NCBI RefSeq assembly: GCF_022695595.1
Contig: NZ_CP074380.1
Coordinates: 5,896,001 to 5,960,000 of the forward strand
Origin: Streptomyces sp. MST-110588
Lineage (GTDB): Bacteria; Actinomycetota; Actinomycetes; Streptomycetales; Streptomycetaceae
Reading direction: 5' to 3'
Length of the DNA: 64,000 bases
Shown in pieces: positions 33,923 through 41,933 of this stretch (position 1 is its first letter; each line of letters begins with the position of its first letter). The position numbers were made by a program, and so were the translations under genes. A model generated the notes under the pieces. It saw only the letters and a list, made by a program, of their open reading frames with translations. It searched no databases and was not told where the DNA came from.

Positions 33923-34870
33923 ATGTCTATTGGCGCGATCATTACGCTGGTCGTGGCGGCGGTACTCCTCGTCGCGATCGTCATCCTCGTCGGTGCGAAG
34001 ACCCGCGGTGGTGGTCGCCGTCGTCTGCGGCGGCATTTCGGGCCGGAGTACGAGCGGGCCGTCGCCGTCCATGACGGCGACGTACAGGCGGCGGAGAAGG
34101 AACTCGACGCGCGGCTGCGCCGGCACGGCGACCTCCGGCCGCTGCCGCTCACCACGGACGCGCGCCGCCAGTACTCCGCTCAATGGGACATCGTCCAGGA
34201 GCGGTTCGTGGACGAGCCGAGCGCGGCCGTCATCGAGGCGGACCTGCTGATCGGCCGCCTCGCCCGCGACCGCGGTTACCCGGCCGACGCGTACGACGAG
34301 CAGGTCGACGCCCTGTCCGTCCACCACGCCCACACCGTTGACGGCTACCGCCGGGTCCACGAGGTGGCCGGCCGGGCCCACGGCAGCGGTCTGGTCGGTG
34401 GCAGCGGTAGCAGTAGTGGCAGCAGCAGCGGTCTGGTCGGCGGGGCCCGGCCGTTCGACGGAAGCCGGCCCGTCGACGGGAGCCCGGGCGCAGGAGGCAT
34501 CCAGGGGAGCGGCTCGGCCGTCGGGAGCGGTGCGGCGGGCCAGGGCCGGGCGACCGGTGGCCGTGGCCCCGGTACCGAGGAACTCCGCGAAGCCCTCGTC
34601 CAGGCCCGTGCGTTGTTCACGGAACTGCTCAGGGCGGCGCCGGAACAGGACACGGCCCGCCACCGCCGCCGCAACGAGCCGGCACGGCGCCAGGCGCAGC
34701 CGGAACCAGCGGCAGAACCGCCGCACCAGACCCCTGACGCCACCAGCACCACCGGCACCCCCGACACCGCTGGAACCACTGACACTCCCGACACCGCCCG
34801 GCATACGGGCGGCGACGGCCGACTGCACCCGCCGTGGACGACCCACCACGACCCCAAGTCCACGAACTGA
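33923..34870 (+). CDS. membrane-anchored protein of unknown function
   Basis: The 315-residue protein starts with one membrane helix (IGAIITLVVAAVLLVAIVILVG) and then a helical, charged cytosolic domain (RRHFGPEYERAVAVHDGD to ADAYDEQVDALSVHHAHTVDGY). The second half is low-complexity Gly/Ser then Pro/Thr. This layout recurs in Streptomyces membrane proteins but no function is known. It heads a run of three closely spaced genes with tiny basic or helical products. Confidence 0.7.
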   Translation: MSIGAIITLVVAAVLLVAIVILVGAKTRGGGRRRLRRHFGPEYERAVAVHDGDVQAAEKELDARLRRHGDLRPLPLTTDARRQYSAQWDIVQERFVDEPSAAVIEADLLIGRLARDRGYPADAYDEQVDALSVHHAHTVDGYRRVHEVAGRAHGSGLVGGSGSSSGSSSGLVGGARPFDGSRPVDGSPGAGGIQGSGSAVGSGAAGQGRATGGRGPGTEELREALVQARALFTELLRAAPEQDTARHRRRNEPARRQAQPEPAAEPPHQTPDATSTTGTPDTAGTTDTPDTARHTGGDGRLHPPWTTHHDPKSTN

Positions 34871-34886
34871 CCGGAAAGAGGCACCT

Positions 34887-35150
34887 ATGAGCGCCTTCGA
34901 AGAGCGCGGCCGGCGGCGCGAAGAACGCCGCGAAGAACGCCGCGAGGGACGCCGTGAGGAAAGCCGTGAGGGACGCCCGGGCCGGGAACGTGCCGAAAGC
35001 GAAGGCATGATCGCCCCCGAGTCGGCCGGCACTCCCCGCACCCCGCCGAGCCGCTCCCCGGAGTCCACCCCCGAAGCCGCCCACGGCACGAACTACCAGC
35101 CCACCGCCGCCCCCGCCGCCCCGGACACCCCGCGCCCGGCGAGACCGTGA
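34887..35150 (+). CDS. small highly charged protein
   Basis: The 87-residue product opens with MSAFEERGRRREERREERRE, a long Arg/Glu helix encoded by imperfect repeats, and ends in a Pro/Ala-rich tail. It begins 16 bases after the membrane-protein gene with GAAAGAGG upstream. It overlaps the next gene by GTGA. No family recognised. The repetitive coding region could in principle be spurious, but gene spacing favours a real product. Confidence 0.5.
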   Translation: MSAFEERGRRREERREERREGRREESREGRPGRERAESEGMIAPESAGTPRTPPSRSPESTPEAAHGTNYQPTAAPAAPDTPRPARP

Positions 35151-35485
35151 GCAACGCCCCCACGACCGGCGCGGCCCCGAACGCCCCCACGACCGGCGCG
35201 GCCCCGAGCGACGAACGTGAACCGCTGCTCCCGCCCAGTGAGTACGACAAACTCACCCGGCGCCTGGAGCAGGCGGTGGTGGCCTTCGTCGACCGGCCCC
35301 GCCAGGCGGTCGAGGAAGCCGACACGGTGTACGAGGAACTGGCGGCCCTCCTCCCCGAAGCCCTGGCCGCCCGCCGCCGTGCCCTGCGCACATCCTGGGA
35401 AACCCACGAAAGCGGCGAAACCGAAGCCCTACGCATAGCCCTCCGCCGCTACCGCGACCTCACCACCCGCCTCCTGACCCTCTGA
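35147..35485 (+). CDS. small helical protein of unknown function
   Basis: The 112-residue protein has two copies of APTTGAAP near the start. A helical domain follows (EYDKLTRRLEQAVVAFVDRPRQAVEEADTVYEEL, then ALRIALRRYRDLTTRLL) that resembles domains of Streptomyces membrane-associated hypothetical proteins. GTG start overlapping the upstream stop. Probably works with the membrane protein at 33923. Confidence 0.65.
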   Translation: MSNAPTTGAAPNAPTTGAAPSDEREPLLPPSEYDKLTRRLEQAVVAFVDRPRQAVEEADTVYEELAALLPEALAARRRALRTSWETHESGETEALRIALRRYRDLTTRLLTL

Positions 35486-35819
35486 CCCACCCCAACGCTC
35501 CCAAGAACACCAACCACCAACCACCGGCCTGCACCCCCAGACCAGACCGACCCCAGAACGCTGCGACCCTGCGCTCCCGTGCGCCCAGGACCGCAGCCCC
35601 ACCCCCGGGCCCCTCTCCCTCCGGCCCGGGGGTACTCCTGCCGTGCGTCCTGCCCGCGCCCGCGCTTACACCCACCCACCCACCCACCCCGCCCTTCGTC
35701 CGTACGGTCCTTGGTCCGTACGCCGCGGCTCGCCCCCTGTCCGGAAGCGAGCCGCGGTAGGTGGCACGCGGTGTCAGCCGGCGCGCCCCGGCCTCAGCCC
35801 TGCGCGTCAGTCCTGCGCG
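35486..35819. other. C-rich intergenic region, no gene
   Basis: Between convergent genes. It is strongly C-rich on the plus strand with CCCACC runs around 35670-35690 and duplicated GCGTCAGNCCTG words near 35800-35826. No supported gene and no clean hairpin. Confidence 0.45.
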
Positions 35820-36182
35820 TCAGCCCTGTGACTTAGGGGCCGCCTGCTGTACGACCTCGAAGGACCACACGGTCGAGCCGGTCGCGGCCGGCTTGGGACG
35901 CTCACCGGACGGGCCGTCGGACCCGGCACCGGCGGCGGACCCGGGACCGTTGCCGCCGCCCTGGTGGGCGGCCTTCATGGGGCCCTCCATCCATGCCTGG
36001 AAGGCTTCCTCGTCCCTCCAGCGCGTGTAGACGAGGTAGTTGTCCGTGCCCTCCAGCGGGCGCAGCAGCTCGAACCATTCGAAGCCGTCGGCTGAGTCCA
36101 CCAGCCCGGCGCGCGCACCGAAGCGCTTCTCCAGGACCTCCCGCTGCTCAGCCGGAACCGTCAGCATGTTGATCTTTACCAC
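35820..36182 (-). CDS. ABM-domain (antibiotic biosynthesis monooxygenase-like) protein
   Basis: The 120-residue protein begins MVKINMLTVPAEQREVLEKRFGARA and contains FEWFELLRPLEGTDNYLVYTRWRDEEAFQAWME. This is the ferredoxin-like ABM fold shared by haem-degrading monooxygenases of the IsdG/HmoA type. The closest resemblance is to the actinomycete haem oxygenase-like group, but haem ligands cannot be confirmed. The GTG at 36182 is chosen over 36191 because it gives the family-typical N-terminus. The C-terminus is disordered. Confidence 0.82.
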   Translation of the reverse strand: MVKINMLTVPAEQREVLEKRFGARAGLVDSADGFEWFELLRPLEGTDNYLVYTRWRDEEAFQAWMEGPMKAAHQGGGNGPGSAAGAGSDGPSGERPKPAATGSTVWSFEVVQQAAPKSQG

Positions 36183-36365
36183 ACTGGGCACATGACACCT
36201 CACACAAATAGGACGCCGGACTGGCGCCTTAACCTTGACCCCGTGCGTGCAGTCTCTTACATCCGCCGGTCCAAGCGTCGCGTGGATGACTGCTGGCTCT
36301 CACCCCCTTCGATTCCATGGCCCGGCACCTGCCCGACGCCGGGCGGGTGCGGGACCTTCCGGCGT

Positions 36366-37568
36366 TCACGCGGCACCGTCGAGGACCGCACGGACTTCTG
36401 GAACGTCTCGGTAGCCTTCCAGCCGATCCAGTACGACCCGGACCCGTTCGGCCGTGCGGTCGCTGGTCACGGTCGCGCTCAGCGTGATGACACGTTTCGC
36501 TGTTGCCGCCGCCTCCTCCGGTTCGTTCGCGTCGGCCAGAGCGACAGCCAGCCACGACAGGTACAGGGCCAGTTCTCGGGTGTGTGTCGTGTCGTACCGG
36601 CTGAGTACGTTCCGCAGCAGGGGCACAGCCCGCAAAGGCCGGCGTAGCTCTGTGTAGATCCGACTCTCCATGACCTGAAGTTCCCCAGCGTCTACCCAAT
36701 ACAGGTAGGCGGGCGGCTCGGCCCCTGCGCTGTCTTCGGCCAGCGCCTCACCGGCCTCTCCGAGGGCCCGCATGGCGGGCTGAGCTTCCCCCGCCTTGGT
36801 GTGGGCCCACGCGACCCGATCGAGGTATAGAGCACGGGCTTTGGGGGGCGCATCCGGGCCGGCTCCAACGAGGGCCGCCCGTGCGAGCTGAGCCCCTTCA
36901 ATCTCCCTGCCGGTGTTGCTCAGTTGATAGGCCAGCGACCCGGCAAGATTTCCGGCTAGCGTTCGGTCTTCCGCCTGCCTCGCCGCGCTGATCCCCAGCC
37001 GGTAGATACGCTCCGCGTCTTCATGCTGTCCGGCGTCGCTGGCGATCCATCCCGCGATCTGCGCCAACTCGCCGATCTGCCCCAGAAGAGCGCGGCTCAC
37101 CTCTCCAGAGTGGGTGCCTTCCCGGTAGATCCGTACAGCGGCACGAAGTTCCCGCAGCGCGGGTCGGAACAAATCGCCTCCGGCCAGCACATCATCAGCG
37201 AGCCTGAGCCCGTGCACACGCTCCTGAAGATCACCCACTTGCCTCATACCGACACGTCGGCCCTCGCGGGCACTGAGCGGGGACAGTGGGTCATCGTCGG
37301 GCAGGAAGTCCGCCAGGGTCGGCAAAGGGGGCTCATCCGGCTTCTGGGGCTCCTTGAGCGTGTCCACGGACACTCCGAGGGCGGTAGCGATGAACGGGAG
37401 CCATTGATGGGGCGTGCGCTTCCCCTTCTCCCAGCGGCTGACCTCTTGGCGGCCGACCGGTTTGCCTTTGACCCCAGCGCACTGGCAGATCTCATGCCCC
37501 AAGCGTTCCTGACTCCATCCACGGCGGTCCCGCTCACGCCGGATGTTGGCCCCAATGCTGCTTCCCAT
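36366..37568 (-). CDS. XRE-family regulator with TPR-like C-terminal domain
   Basis: The 400-residue protein has an N-terminal HTH (IGANIRRERDRRGWSQERLGHEI to GRQEVSRWEKGKRTP) followed by about 280 residues of helical repeats resembling TPRs (QHEDAERIYRLGISAARQ, AGEAQPAMRALGEAGEAL). Such Streptomyces regulators sense peptides or partner proteins through the TPR domain. The ATG at 37568 starts MGSSIGANIRRERDRRG. It is divergent from a string of small genes at 37671-38996, its likely targets. Confidence 0.9.
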   Translation of the reverse strand: MGSSIGANIRRERDRRGWSQERLGHEICQCAGVKGKPVGRQEVSRWEKGKRTPHQWLPFIATALGVSVDTLKEPQKPDEPPLPTLADFLPDDDPLSPLSAREGRRVGMRQVGDLQERVHGLRLADDVLAGGDLFRPALRELRAAVRIYREGTHSGEVSRALLGQIGELAQIAGWIASDAGQHEDAERIYRLGISAARQAEDRTLAGNLAGSLAYQLSNTGREIEGAQLARAALVGAGPDAPPKARALYLDRVAWAHTKAGEAQPAMRALGEAGEALAEDSAGAEPPAYLYWVDAGELQVMESRIYTELRRPLRAVPLLRNVLSRYDTTHTRELALYLSWLAVALADANEPEEAAATAKRVITLSATVTSDRTAERVRVVLDRLEGYRDVPEVRAVLDGAA

Positions 37569-37670
37569 GGAGCCAGTCTGGCCGACACCTGGCCTACACG
37601 GGGCCGCTAGTGGACGCGCTCTCCCCGCGCGACGATCACCCAAGACGTACTGAGAGGACGGCGATGAACC

Positions 37671-37889
37671 ATGGCCTATGACTGGGCCCCCACCACGGGC
37701 GTGTACGCGGTGGACAAGGCGACCGGCCGGATCGGTGAGGTGCGCAGACTGTTCGAGGGGTCTGCGTACCTCGTTCCGCCGGGTGGCGGCGCGGAGTGGG
37801 CGGTCCGGCCCGACCGGTTGCGCGAGCCCACCGCCGAGGAGCACGAGCGGGCGCGGGTCTGGACGCGCCCGGTCGGGAGCCGGCCGTGA
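37671..37889 (+). CDS. small conserved-type hypothetical protein
   Basis: The 72-residue product (GVYAVDKATGRIGEVRRLFEG to WAVRPDRLREPTAEE) resembles the small DUF-type proteins that accompany XRE regulators in Streptomyces. The best ribosome site (GAGAGG) is better spaced for an ATG at 37664, which opens a five-codon frame (MNHGL) ending at 37681 and overlapping this gene out of frame. Start-site choice is therefore uncertain. It overlaps the next gene by GTGA. Confidence 0.7.
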   Translation: MAYDWAPTTGVYAVDKATGRIGEVRRLFEGSAYLVPPGGGAEWAVRPDRLREPTAEEHERARVWTRPVGSRP

Positions 37890-38155
37890 GCCGGGCCTAC
37901 TTCGCGCCGCCCCACAGCTACTCGGAGCCCTCGGTGCACCTGCCGTTGCCGGGCCTGCCGCCCGTGCCGGTCGAAGGCTGCCCGGTGTGCGCGCACGCGG
38001 CGGTCTGGCGGACGGCGTACGAGACGGGCAACGGCGCGCCCAGCGGCTACGTGGACCGGTCGGCGGCATCCGATTGCAACGTGGAGATCCGCAACCACCC
38101 TCACGTGCGGCGCATGGTGGCGTTGCCGATCAACCCCCCGGCGGTGCGTCCGTGA
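37886..38155 (+). CDS. small hypothetical protein with CxxC motif
   Basis: The 89-residue product contains EGCPVCAHAAVWRTAYETGN, a CxxC that may bind zinc, and ends in EIRNHPHVRRMVALP. It is coupled by GTGA overlaps to the genes before and after. Belongs to the same small-gene string downstream of the XRE regulator; no function known. Confidence 0.7.
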   Translation: MSRAYFAPPHSYSEPSVHLPLPGLPPVPVEGCPVCAHAAVWRTAYETGNGAPSGYVDRSAASDCNVEIRNHPHVRRMVALPINPPAVRP

Positions 38156-38427
38156 GTACCCGCAGCGTGATCCGGGCCGTGAAGCACGCCATCGGCACGC
38201 ACCCGCACAGCAAGATCACCGTTTCGGCGCGCTGCCTGGACGGCGGATGCCCGTGGACGCTGGAGGCGACCGCCGACCTGGAGGCGGCCGACCTGGCGAT
38301 GATGGTGCACACGGGCCGGACCGGGCACCCGACGTTCGCCCGGACGTTCCAGGACGTGGCGCTCGTACGCCGTCTGGAGCTGAACGAGGGACGCACGGCG
38401 ATCCCGCCGCTTCCGGCGCCCCATTAG
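38152..38427 (+). CDS. DUF7848-like small protein
   Basis: The 91-residue protein has SKITVSARCLDGGCPWTLEAT and MMVHTGRTGHPTFARTFQDVALV. The Cys pair followed by HTGRTGH-x-x-F is the pattern of a small Streptomyces family that may bind metal. GTG start overlapping the previous stop. Third gene of the small operon divergent from the XRE regulator. Confidence 0.75.
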   Translation: MSTRSVIRAVKHAIGTHPHSKITVSARCLDGGCPWTLEATADLEAADLAMMVHTGRTGHPTFARTFQDVALVRRLELNEGRTAIPPLPAPH

Positions 38428-38505
38428 GCCCCCGCTCCGGTCGCCCCCACCCTGGACAGGTCGAGCGGCCGGAGCGGGGCAACCCACAACAGGGAGGCAC
38501 CGCAC

Positions 38506-38704
38506 ATGCGAGACGCACGCGCTGACCCGGATCGTGGCCCTGATCGAACAGGCCGGATACATCGTGGACCGCGAACTGTGGGCGGGGCCGACCACGGCCC
38601 TCGTGCCGGTCGCGGCGAACTGCTCGCACACCCCGAAGCCGGGAGGCTGCGGCCCCATCAATCCCGGTGGCTGCGGGTCACACGGCGGCGGGAAGGCCAG
38701 CTAG
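38506..38704 (+). pseudogene. small gene with a probable early frameshift
   Basis: A good ribosome site (GGGAGG) precedes ATG at 38506, but that frame soon gives Arg/Pro-rich nonsense. A neighbouring frame from about 38514 to the TAG at 38704 reads coherently (HALTRIVALIEQAGYIVDRE, then ELWAGPTTALVPVAANC and a GGCG-rich end) but lacks a start codon. One base gained or lost around 38510-38525 would join them. A sequencing error or true inactivation are both possible. Confidence 0.55.
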
Positions 38705-38735
38705 GCTGCCGCACCCCGATAGAGAAGGTGAGGGC

Positions 38736-38996
38736 ATGGACGCGGAAGAAGCCCGGCAGGTGGATGCCACGCTGAGGCGACTGGGTATCCCTGGGGTCGT
38801 GGCACCGGAGGACCCGGACAACACGGCAGGGGCATGGCGGGTGTACGACAGTTCCGACCCTGGCACGCGGAAGGACATTACCGCTGACACCCTGGTGGCC
38901 CTCATCGCCCAGTTCAGGGAAGCCAACCCCGAACCGCCCCGGCGCGCTGACGGTGGGCCCACACGAGGCTTCATCATCCCGCCCGACGAGAGCTGA
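38736..38996 (+). CDS. small hypothetical protein
   Basis: The 86-residue acidic protein (MDAEEARQVDATLRRLGIPG to ITADTLVALIAQFREANPEP) has GAAGGTGAGGGC ahead of its ATG. It closes the small-gene string beginning at 37671. No family recognised. Confidence 0.65.
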   Translation: MDAEEARQVDATLRRLGIPGVVAPEDPDNTAGAWRVYDSSDPGTRKDITADTLVALIAQFREANPEPPRRADGGPTRGFIIPPDES

Positions 38997-39166
38997 CCGC
39001 CCGAACCGGCCCCGCCCGTGCGTGCTCCGCTGGCGTGCAGGGTGGGGTCTCCATGTGCGTGGCTCGACACACTCATTGATCTTCACGAGGGTGATGCCGG
39101 CCATGGTCCCGCATCACCCCGGGGCGCGCATGGCTCACCAGGTGCCTCACGAGGCCGGTACTCGGA

Positions 39167-39430
39167 TCAGAACCCTATTCGGTGACGCGGTTCCCACCGC
39201 GAGACCCGACGCGAGTCCCGACGTCGGTCCGGCCCGGCGCGCCTACCGCGGCGCGGGAGCGCGTACAGCTCAGCGGAAGCGGAAGCACCGGCGGGAAGCG
39301 GACGGTGCCGGGCGAGGTGAGGGAGGGCAACGAGGTGGGAGACCTTGAGGACCGCCGCGAACAGGGACAGCGCGGCGACGGTCAGCAGCGTCGGCGCCGG
39401 TCCTGTCAGCAGGGTGGTCAAGGTTTCCAT
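39167..39430 (-). CDS. possible small membrane protein
   Basis: An 87-residue open frame starting METLTTLLTGPAPTLLTVAA, with one hydrophobic helix then a His/Arg/Pro-rich basic tail. It is divergent from the AraC regulator 120 bases away, which would fit a target gene. No ribosome site is strong and no family is recognised, so it may be spurious. Confidence 0.4.
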   Translation of the reverse strand: METLTTLLTGPAPTLLTVAALSLFAAVLKVSHLVALPHLARHRPLPAGASASAELYALPRRGRRAGPDRRRDSRRVSRWEPRHRIGF

Positions 39431-39549
39431 GCCAAGTGAACGGGCGGTGGGAAGAGTTGGTTCCCGGTTCGCGGTTCAATTGTTCGGTGGAGATCGCATG
39501 CGGGGCGCCGTGTGTGAAATGTGGCGCGTGGTGCGGGTGGGAGGCGTGA

Positions 39550-40488
39550 ATGCGGGCAAGTCAGGCATCGGTTGACTGGGCGCGGTACTGGCGCGATCCG
39601 GATCGGCCGCTGGAGGCCATGCACGCCCACTTCGTCCGGCACGTTTTCCACCGCCACAGCCACGACGCGTACTCCTTCGCCGTCACCGAAGCCGGCGCCC
39701 AGCGCTTCAACTGCCGCGGCGGGGACCACACCAGCGCCGCCGGAATGGTCATGGCGTTCAACCCGGACGATCCGCACGACGGCCAGGCCGCCGCCGAACT
39801 CGGCTTCCGGTACCGGATCATCTACATCGGCCAGGAGGTCGTCCGCGAGGTACTGGCCGATGTCGCCGGCGCATTGACCGGTGGCCCGGCCACCGACCGC
39901 TCCGGCGGGCAGGCCGCCGGAGCGGTCGGCAAGCACGCCGCTCTGCCGCTGTTCGCGCAGCCGGTGGTCGATGATCCCGTACTGGCCCGGGCGCTGCACC
40001 GGCTGCACCCCGCGCTCATGGGCGGCGCCGACCCCCTGGTACGCGACGAACGGCTGACGGCGGCCGTGACGGCGATGGTGCGTCGCAACGCCACCCGGCG
40101 GTCCGGCCCGCTGCGGCCCCGGGACCTGACACCGGGCGGTCAGTTGAGGGCCGCCCGGCGGGCGCGCGCCCTGCTGGAGGACGCCTTCGACCGGCAACTG
40201 ACCGCCGAGGACCTCGCGGACGCCGCCGGATGCAGCCGCTTCGCCCTCTACCGGGCCTTCCGCGCCGCGTACGGGATGGCGCCGAGCGACTTCCAGCGGC
40301 TGCTGCGGCTGCGCCGGGCCCGCACGCTGCTCGCCCGGGGCCGTACCGCCGCCGAGGCCGCCGCGGAGTCCGGTTTCACGGACCAGGCCCACTTCCACCG
40401 CTGGTTCGTCCGCTCCTTCGGCATCACCCCGGGGACCTTCCGGCGGGCCGGAGCCGGAGCGGACACCGGCCCGGGAATCCGCGCCTGA
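39550..40488 (+). CDS. AraC-family transcriptional regulator
   Basis: The 312-residue protein has an N-terminal cupin sensor domain (HFVRHVFHRHSHDAYSFAVTE, MAFNPDDPHDGQ). The C-terminal double HTH includes LTAEDLADAAGCSRFALYRAF, YGMAPSDFQRLLRLRRA and AAESGFTDQAHFHRWFVRSF. Typical of AraC activators; the ligand is unknown. Its likely target is the divergent small membrane protein or genes elsewhere. Confidence 0.92.
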   Translation: MRASQASVDWARYWRDPDRPLEAMHAHFVRHVFHRHSHDAYSFAVTEAGAQRFNCRGGDHTSAAGMVMAFNPDDPHDGQAAAELGFRYRIIYIGQEVVREVLADVAGALTGGPATDRSGGQAAGAVGKHAALPLFAQPVVDDPVLARALHRLHPALMGGADPLVRDERLTAAVTAMVRRNATRRSGPLRPRDLTPGGQLRAARRARALLEDAFDRQLTAEDLADAAGCSRFALYRAFRAAYGMAPSDFQRLLRLRRARTLLARGRTAAEAAAESGFTDQAHFHRWFVRSFGITPGTFRRAGAGADTGPGIRA

Positions 40489-40586
40489 GCCGGCCCGGGA
40501 ACCCGCGCCTGAGCCGGGCCAGGACCAGCACCTGAGCCGGGCCAGGACCGGCGCCTGAGCCGGGCCGGGCGCCCCATGAGCCGGGC
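40484..40586. repeat. 23-24-bp tandem repeats straddling the araC stop
   Basis: The word CCTGAGCCGG recurs at 40484, 40508, 40531 and 40554, with a diverged copy near 40575, in otherwise similar units. The first copy contains the stop codon of the AraC gene, and each later unit repeats an in-frame-like TGAGCC. Possibly an expanded segment of the gene end. Confidence 0.8.
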
Positions 40587-41756
40587 TCAGGCCAACGGCG
40601 GCGGTACGTGCACCGGAGGCGGCGGCAGGGCGGCGTCGCGGCGCCGCTTCGACCCTCGTACGAGCAGCGTCACGGTCGTCAGCAGGAGCAGAACCAGCAG
40701 CAGCCCGCCCCCGACCGTGAGGATCCAGGCCGGTACGCCACCGACCCGCAGAATCCGCTCCTGATAAGTGACCCGTTGGTACGGGCTGTCCGCCGCCGTC
40801 CGCCGCAACTCGTGGTCGCCGGTGATGCGATGGGGGAACAGGAAGTCCTGTGCGATGGCGGTCAGGAACATGGTGCGCCCGTCGGTCAGCCGGCCGACCG
40901 CGCCCTGTGGCGCGGGCTCCCCGGCGTAGAAGACGCTGGGTGCGGACCCTCCGATGGCGTCCCTCGGCTCCATCCGGTGCGACGCGAAGACGTACAGAGT
41001 CAGTGACTGCGGCGTGGTGGCGAGGCGGGAGAGACGCATGGGGTAGACGAGCCGGTCGCTGGCGAAGGTGAGTCGCAGCGGATCGAGGGTTCCATAGAGG
41101 CGCGTGCCCTTCTTGGCGGGCGCGAGACGTACGGCCACGTACTCCCAGTGCTGGTTCACATACGGACGCAGCTCGGTGGCGAGCGCGCCGGGCAGGTGGA
41201 AGCCGTTGGCCTTCAGCCAGTCGCGCAGCGCGCCGGGATCGTCGGCGGTCAGCCGGGCGACATCGAACGGCCCGAGCCGCTCACGTCCGACCACCCCCAC
41301 CGACGGCCTGCCGCTCCCCGGAGCCGGGGCCGCGGCTCCGTCACCGCCTCCGGAACCGCCCAACGGCCAGTCGGTGCCTCTGGGCCAGAAGTAGTGGCGG
41401 GTCTTGACGACGGGGGCGGTGATTCCCGCGAGTTGGTCGAAAAGGGAGCGATCGCCCAGTTTCACCTCGGCCCGGTGTGGCACCGGCATGATCCACGCCG
41501 CGTCGGGGGCCGTACCGTCCACCGTCAGACTCATCACGATCTGCTCGGTCTTCCCGTCCCACCGTACGGCCGAGGTCTCCCGGTTCACCGACAAGGTGGT
41601 GCGGGAGTCGTGTACGAGAGCGCCGCAGCCACAGGCGTACGCGGGCCTGGCCAGCCACACCAACTGAACCGCCAGCAACAGCAGCACCACCAACAACGCC
41701 CGCTGCCGCAGCCGCGGCGACTCCCGCGGTGTCCGCCATACCGTCGCGCCGTGCAT
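40587..41756 (-). CDS. DUF2330 secreted/membrane-anchored protein
   Basis: The 389-residue protein has a signal peptide ending before ACGCGALV, the Cys pair after the signal typical of DUF2330, and the core WIMPVPHRAEVKLGD and HYFWPRGTDWPLGG. A C-terminal membrane helix (ILTVGGGLLLVLLLLTTVTLLVRG) precedes a basic tail. It would be exposed outside the cell and anchored at the C-terminus. Function unknown in the family. Confidence 0.85.
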   Translation of the reverse strand: MHGATVWRTPRESPRLRQRALLVVLLLLAVQLVWLARPAYACGCGALVHDSRTTLSVNRETSAVRWDGKTEQIVMSLTVDGTAPDAAWIMPVPHRAEVKLGDRSLFDQLAGITAPVVKTRHYFWPRGTDWPLGGSGGGDGAAAPAPGSGRPSVGVVGRERLGPFDVARLTADDPGALRDWLKANGFHLPGALATELRPYVNQHWEYVAVRLAPAKKGTRLYGTLDPLRLTFASDRLVYPMRLSRLATTPQSLTLYVFASHRMEPRDAIGGSAPSVFYAGEPAPQGAVGRLTDGRTMFLTAIAQDFLFPHRITGDHELRRTAADSPYQRVTYQERILRVGGVPAWILTVGGGLLLVLLLLTTVTLLVRGSKRRRDAALPPPPVHVPPPLA

Positions 41757-41933
41757 CCGTCCCCCGTCTTCGTATGCGTATGTCTTGATCTTCTCGCGCT
41801 GATGAGCACGTACGCAGACGGACGGAGCGGGGGCCCCGGTTCCGCTCCAGGGTCCCCGCTCCGTAATGTCCGGGTAAGGCGTGAGTGATGTCCGATCGCA
41901 CGGTTTCCGGGGCCGCTCAGGCCGCCGCGCGAA

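Noticed and set aside
36183..36365. Possible tRNA or attachment site beside the XRE regulator
   Set aside because: No cloverleaf or TTCGA-type T-loop could be formed, and no integrase gene is present.
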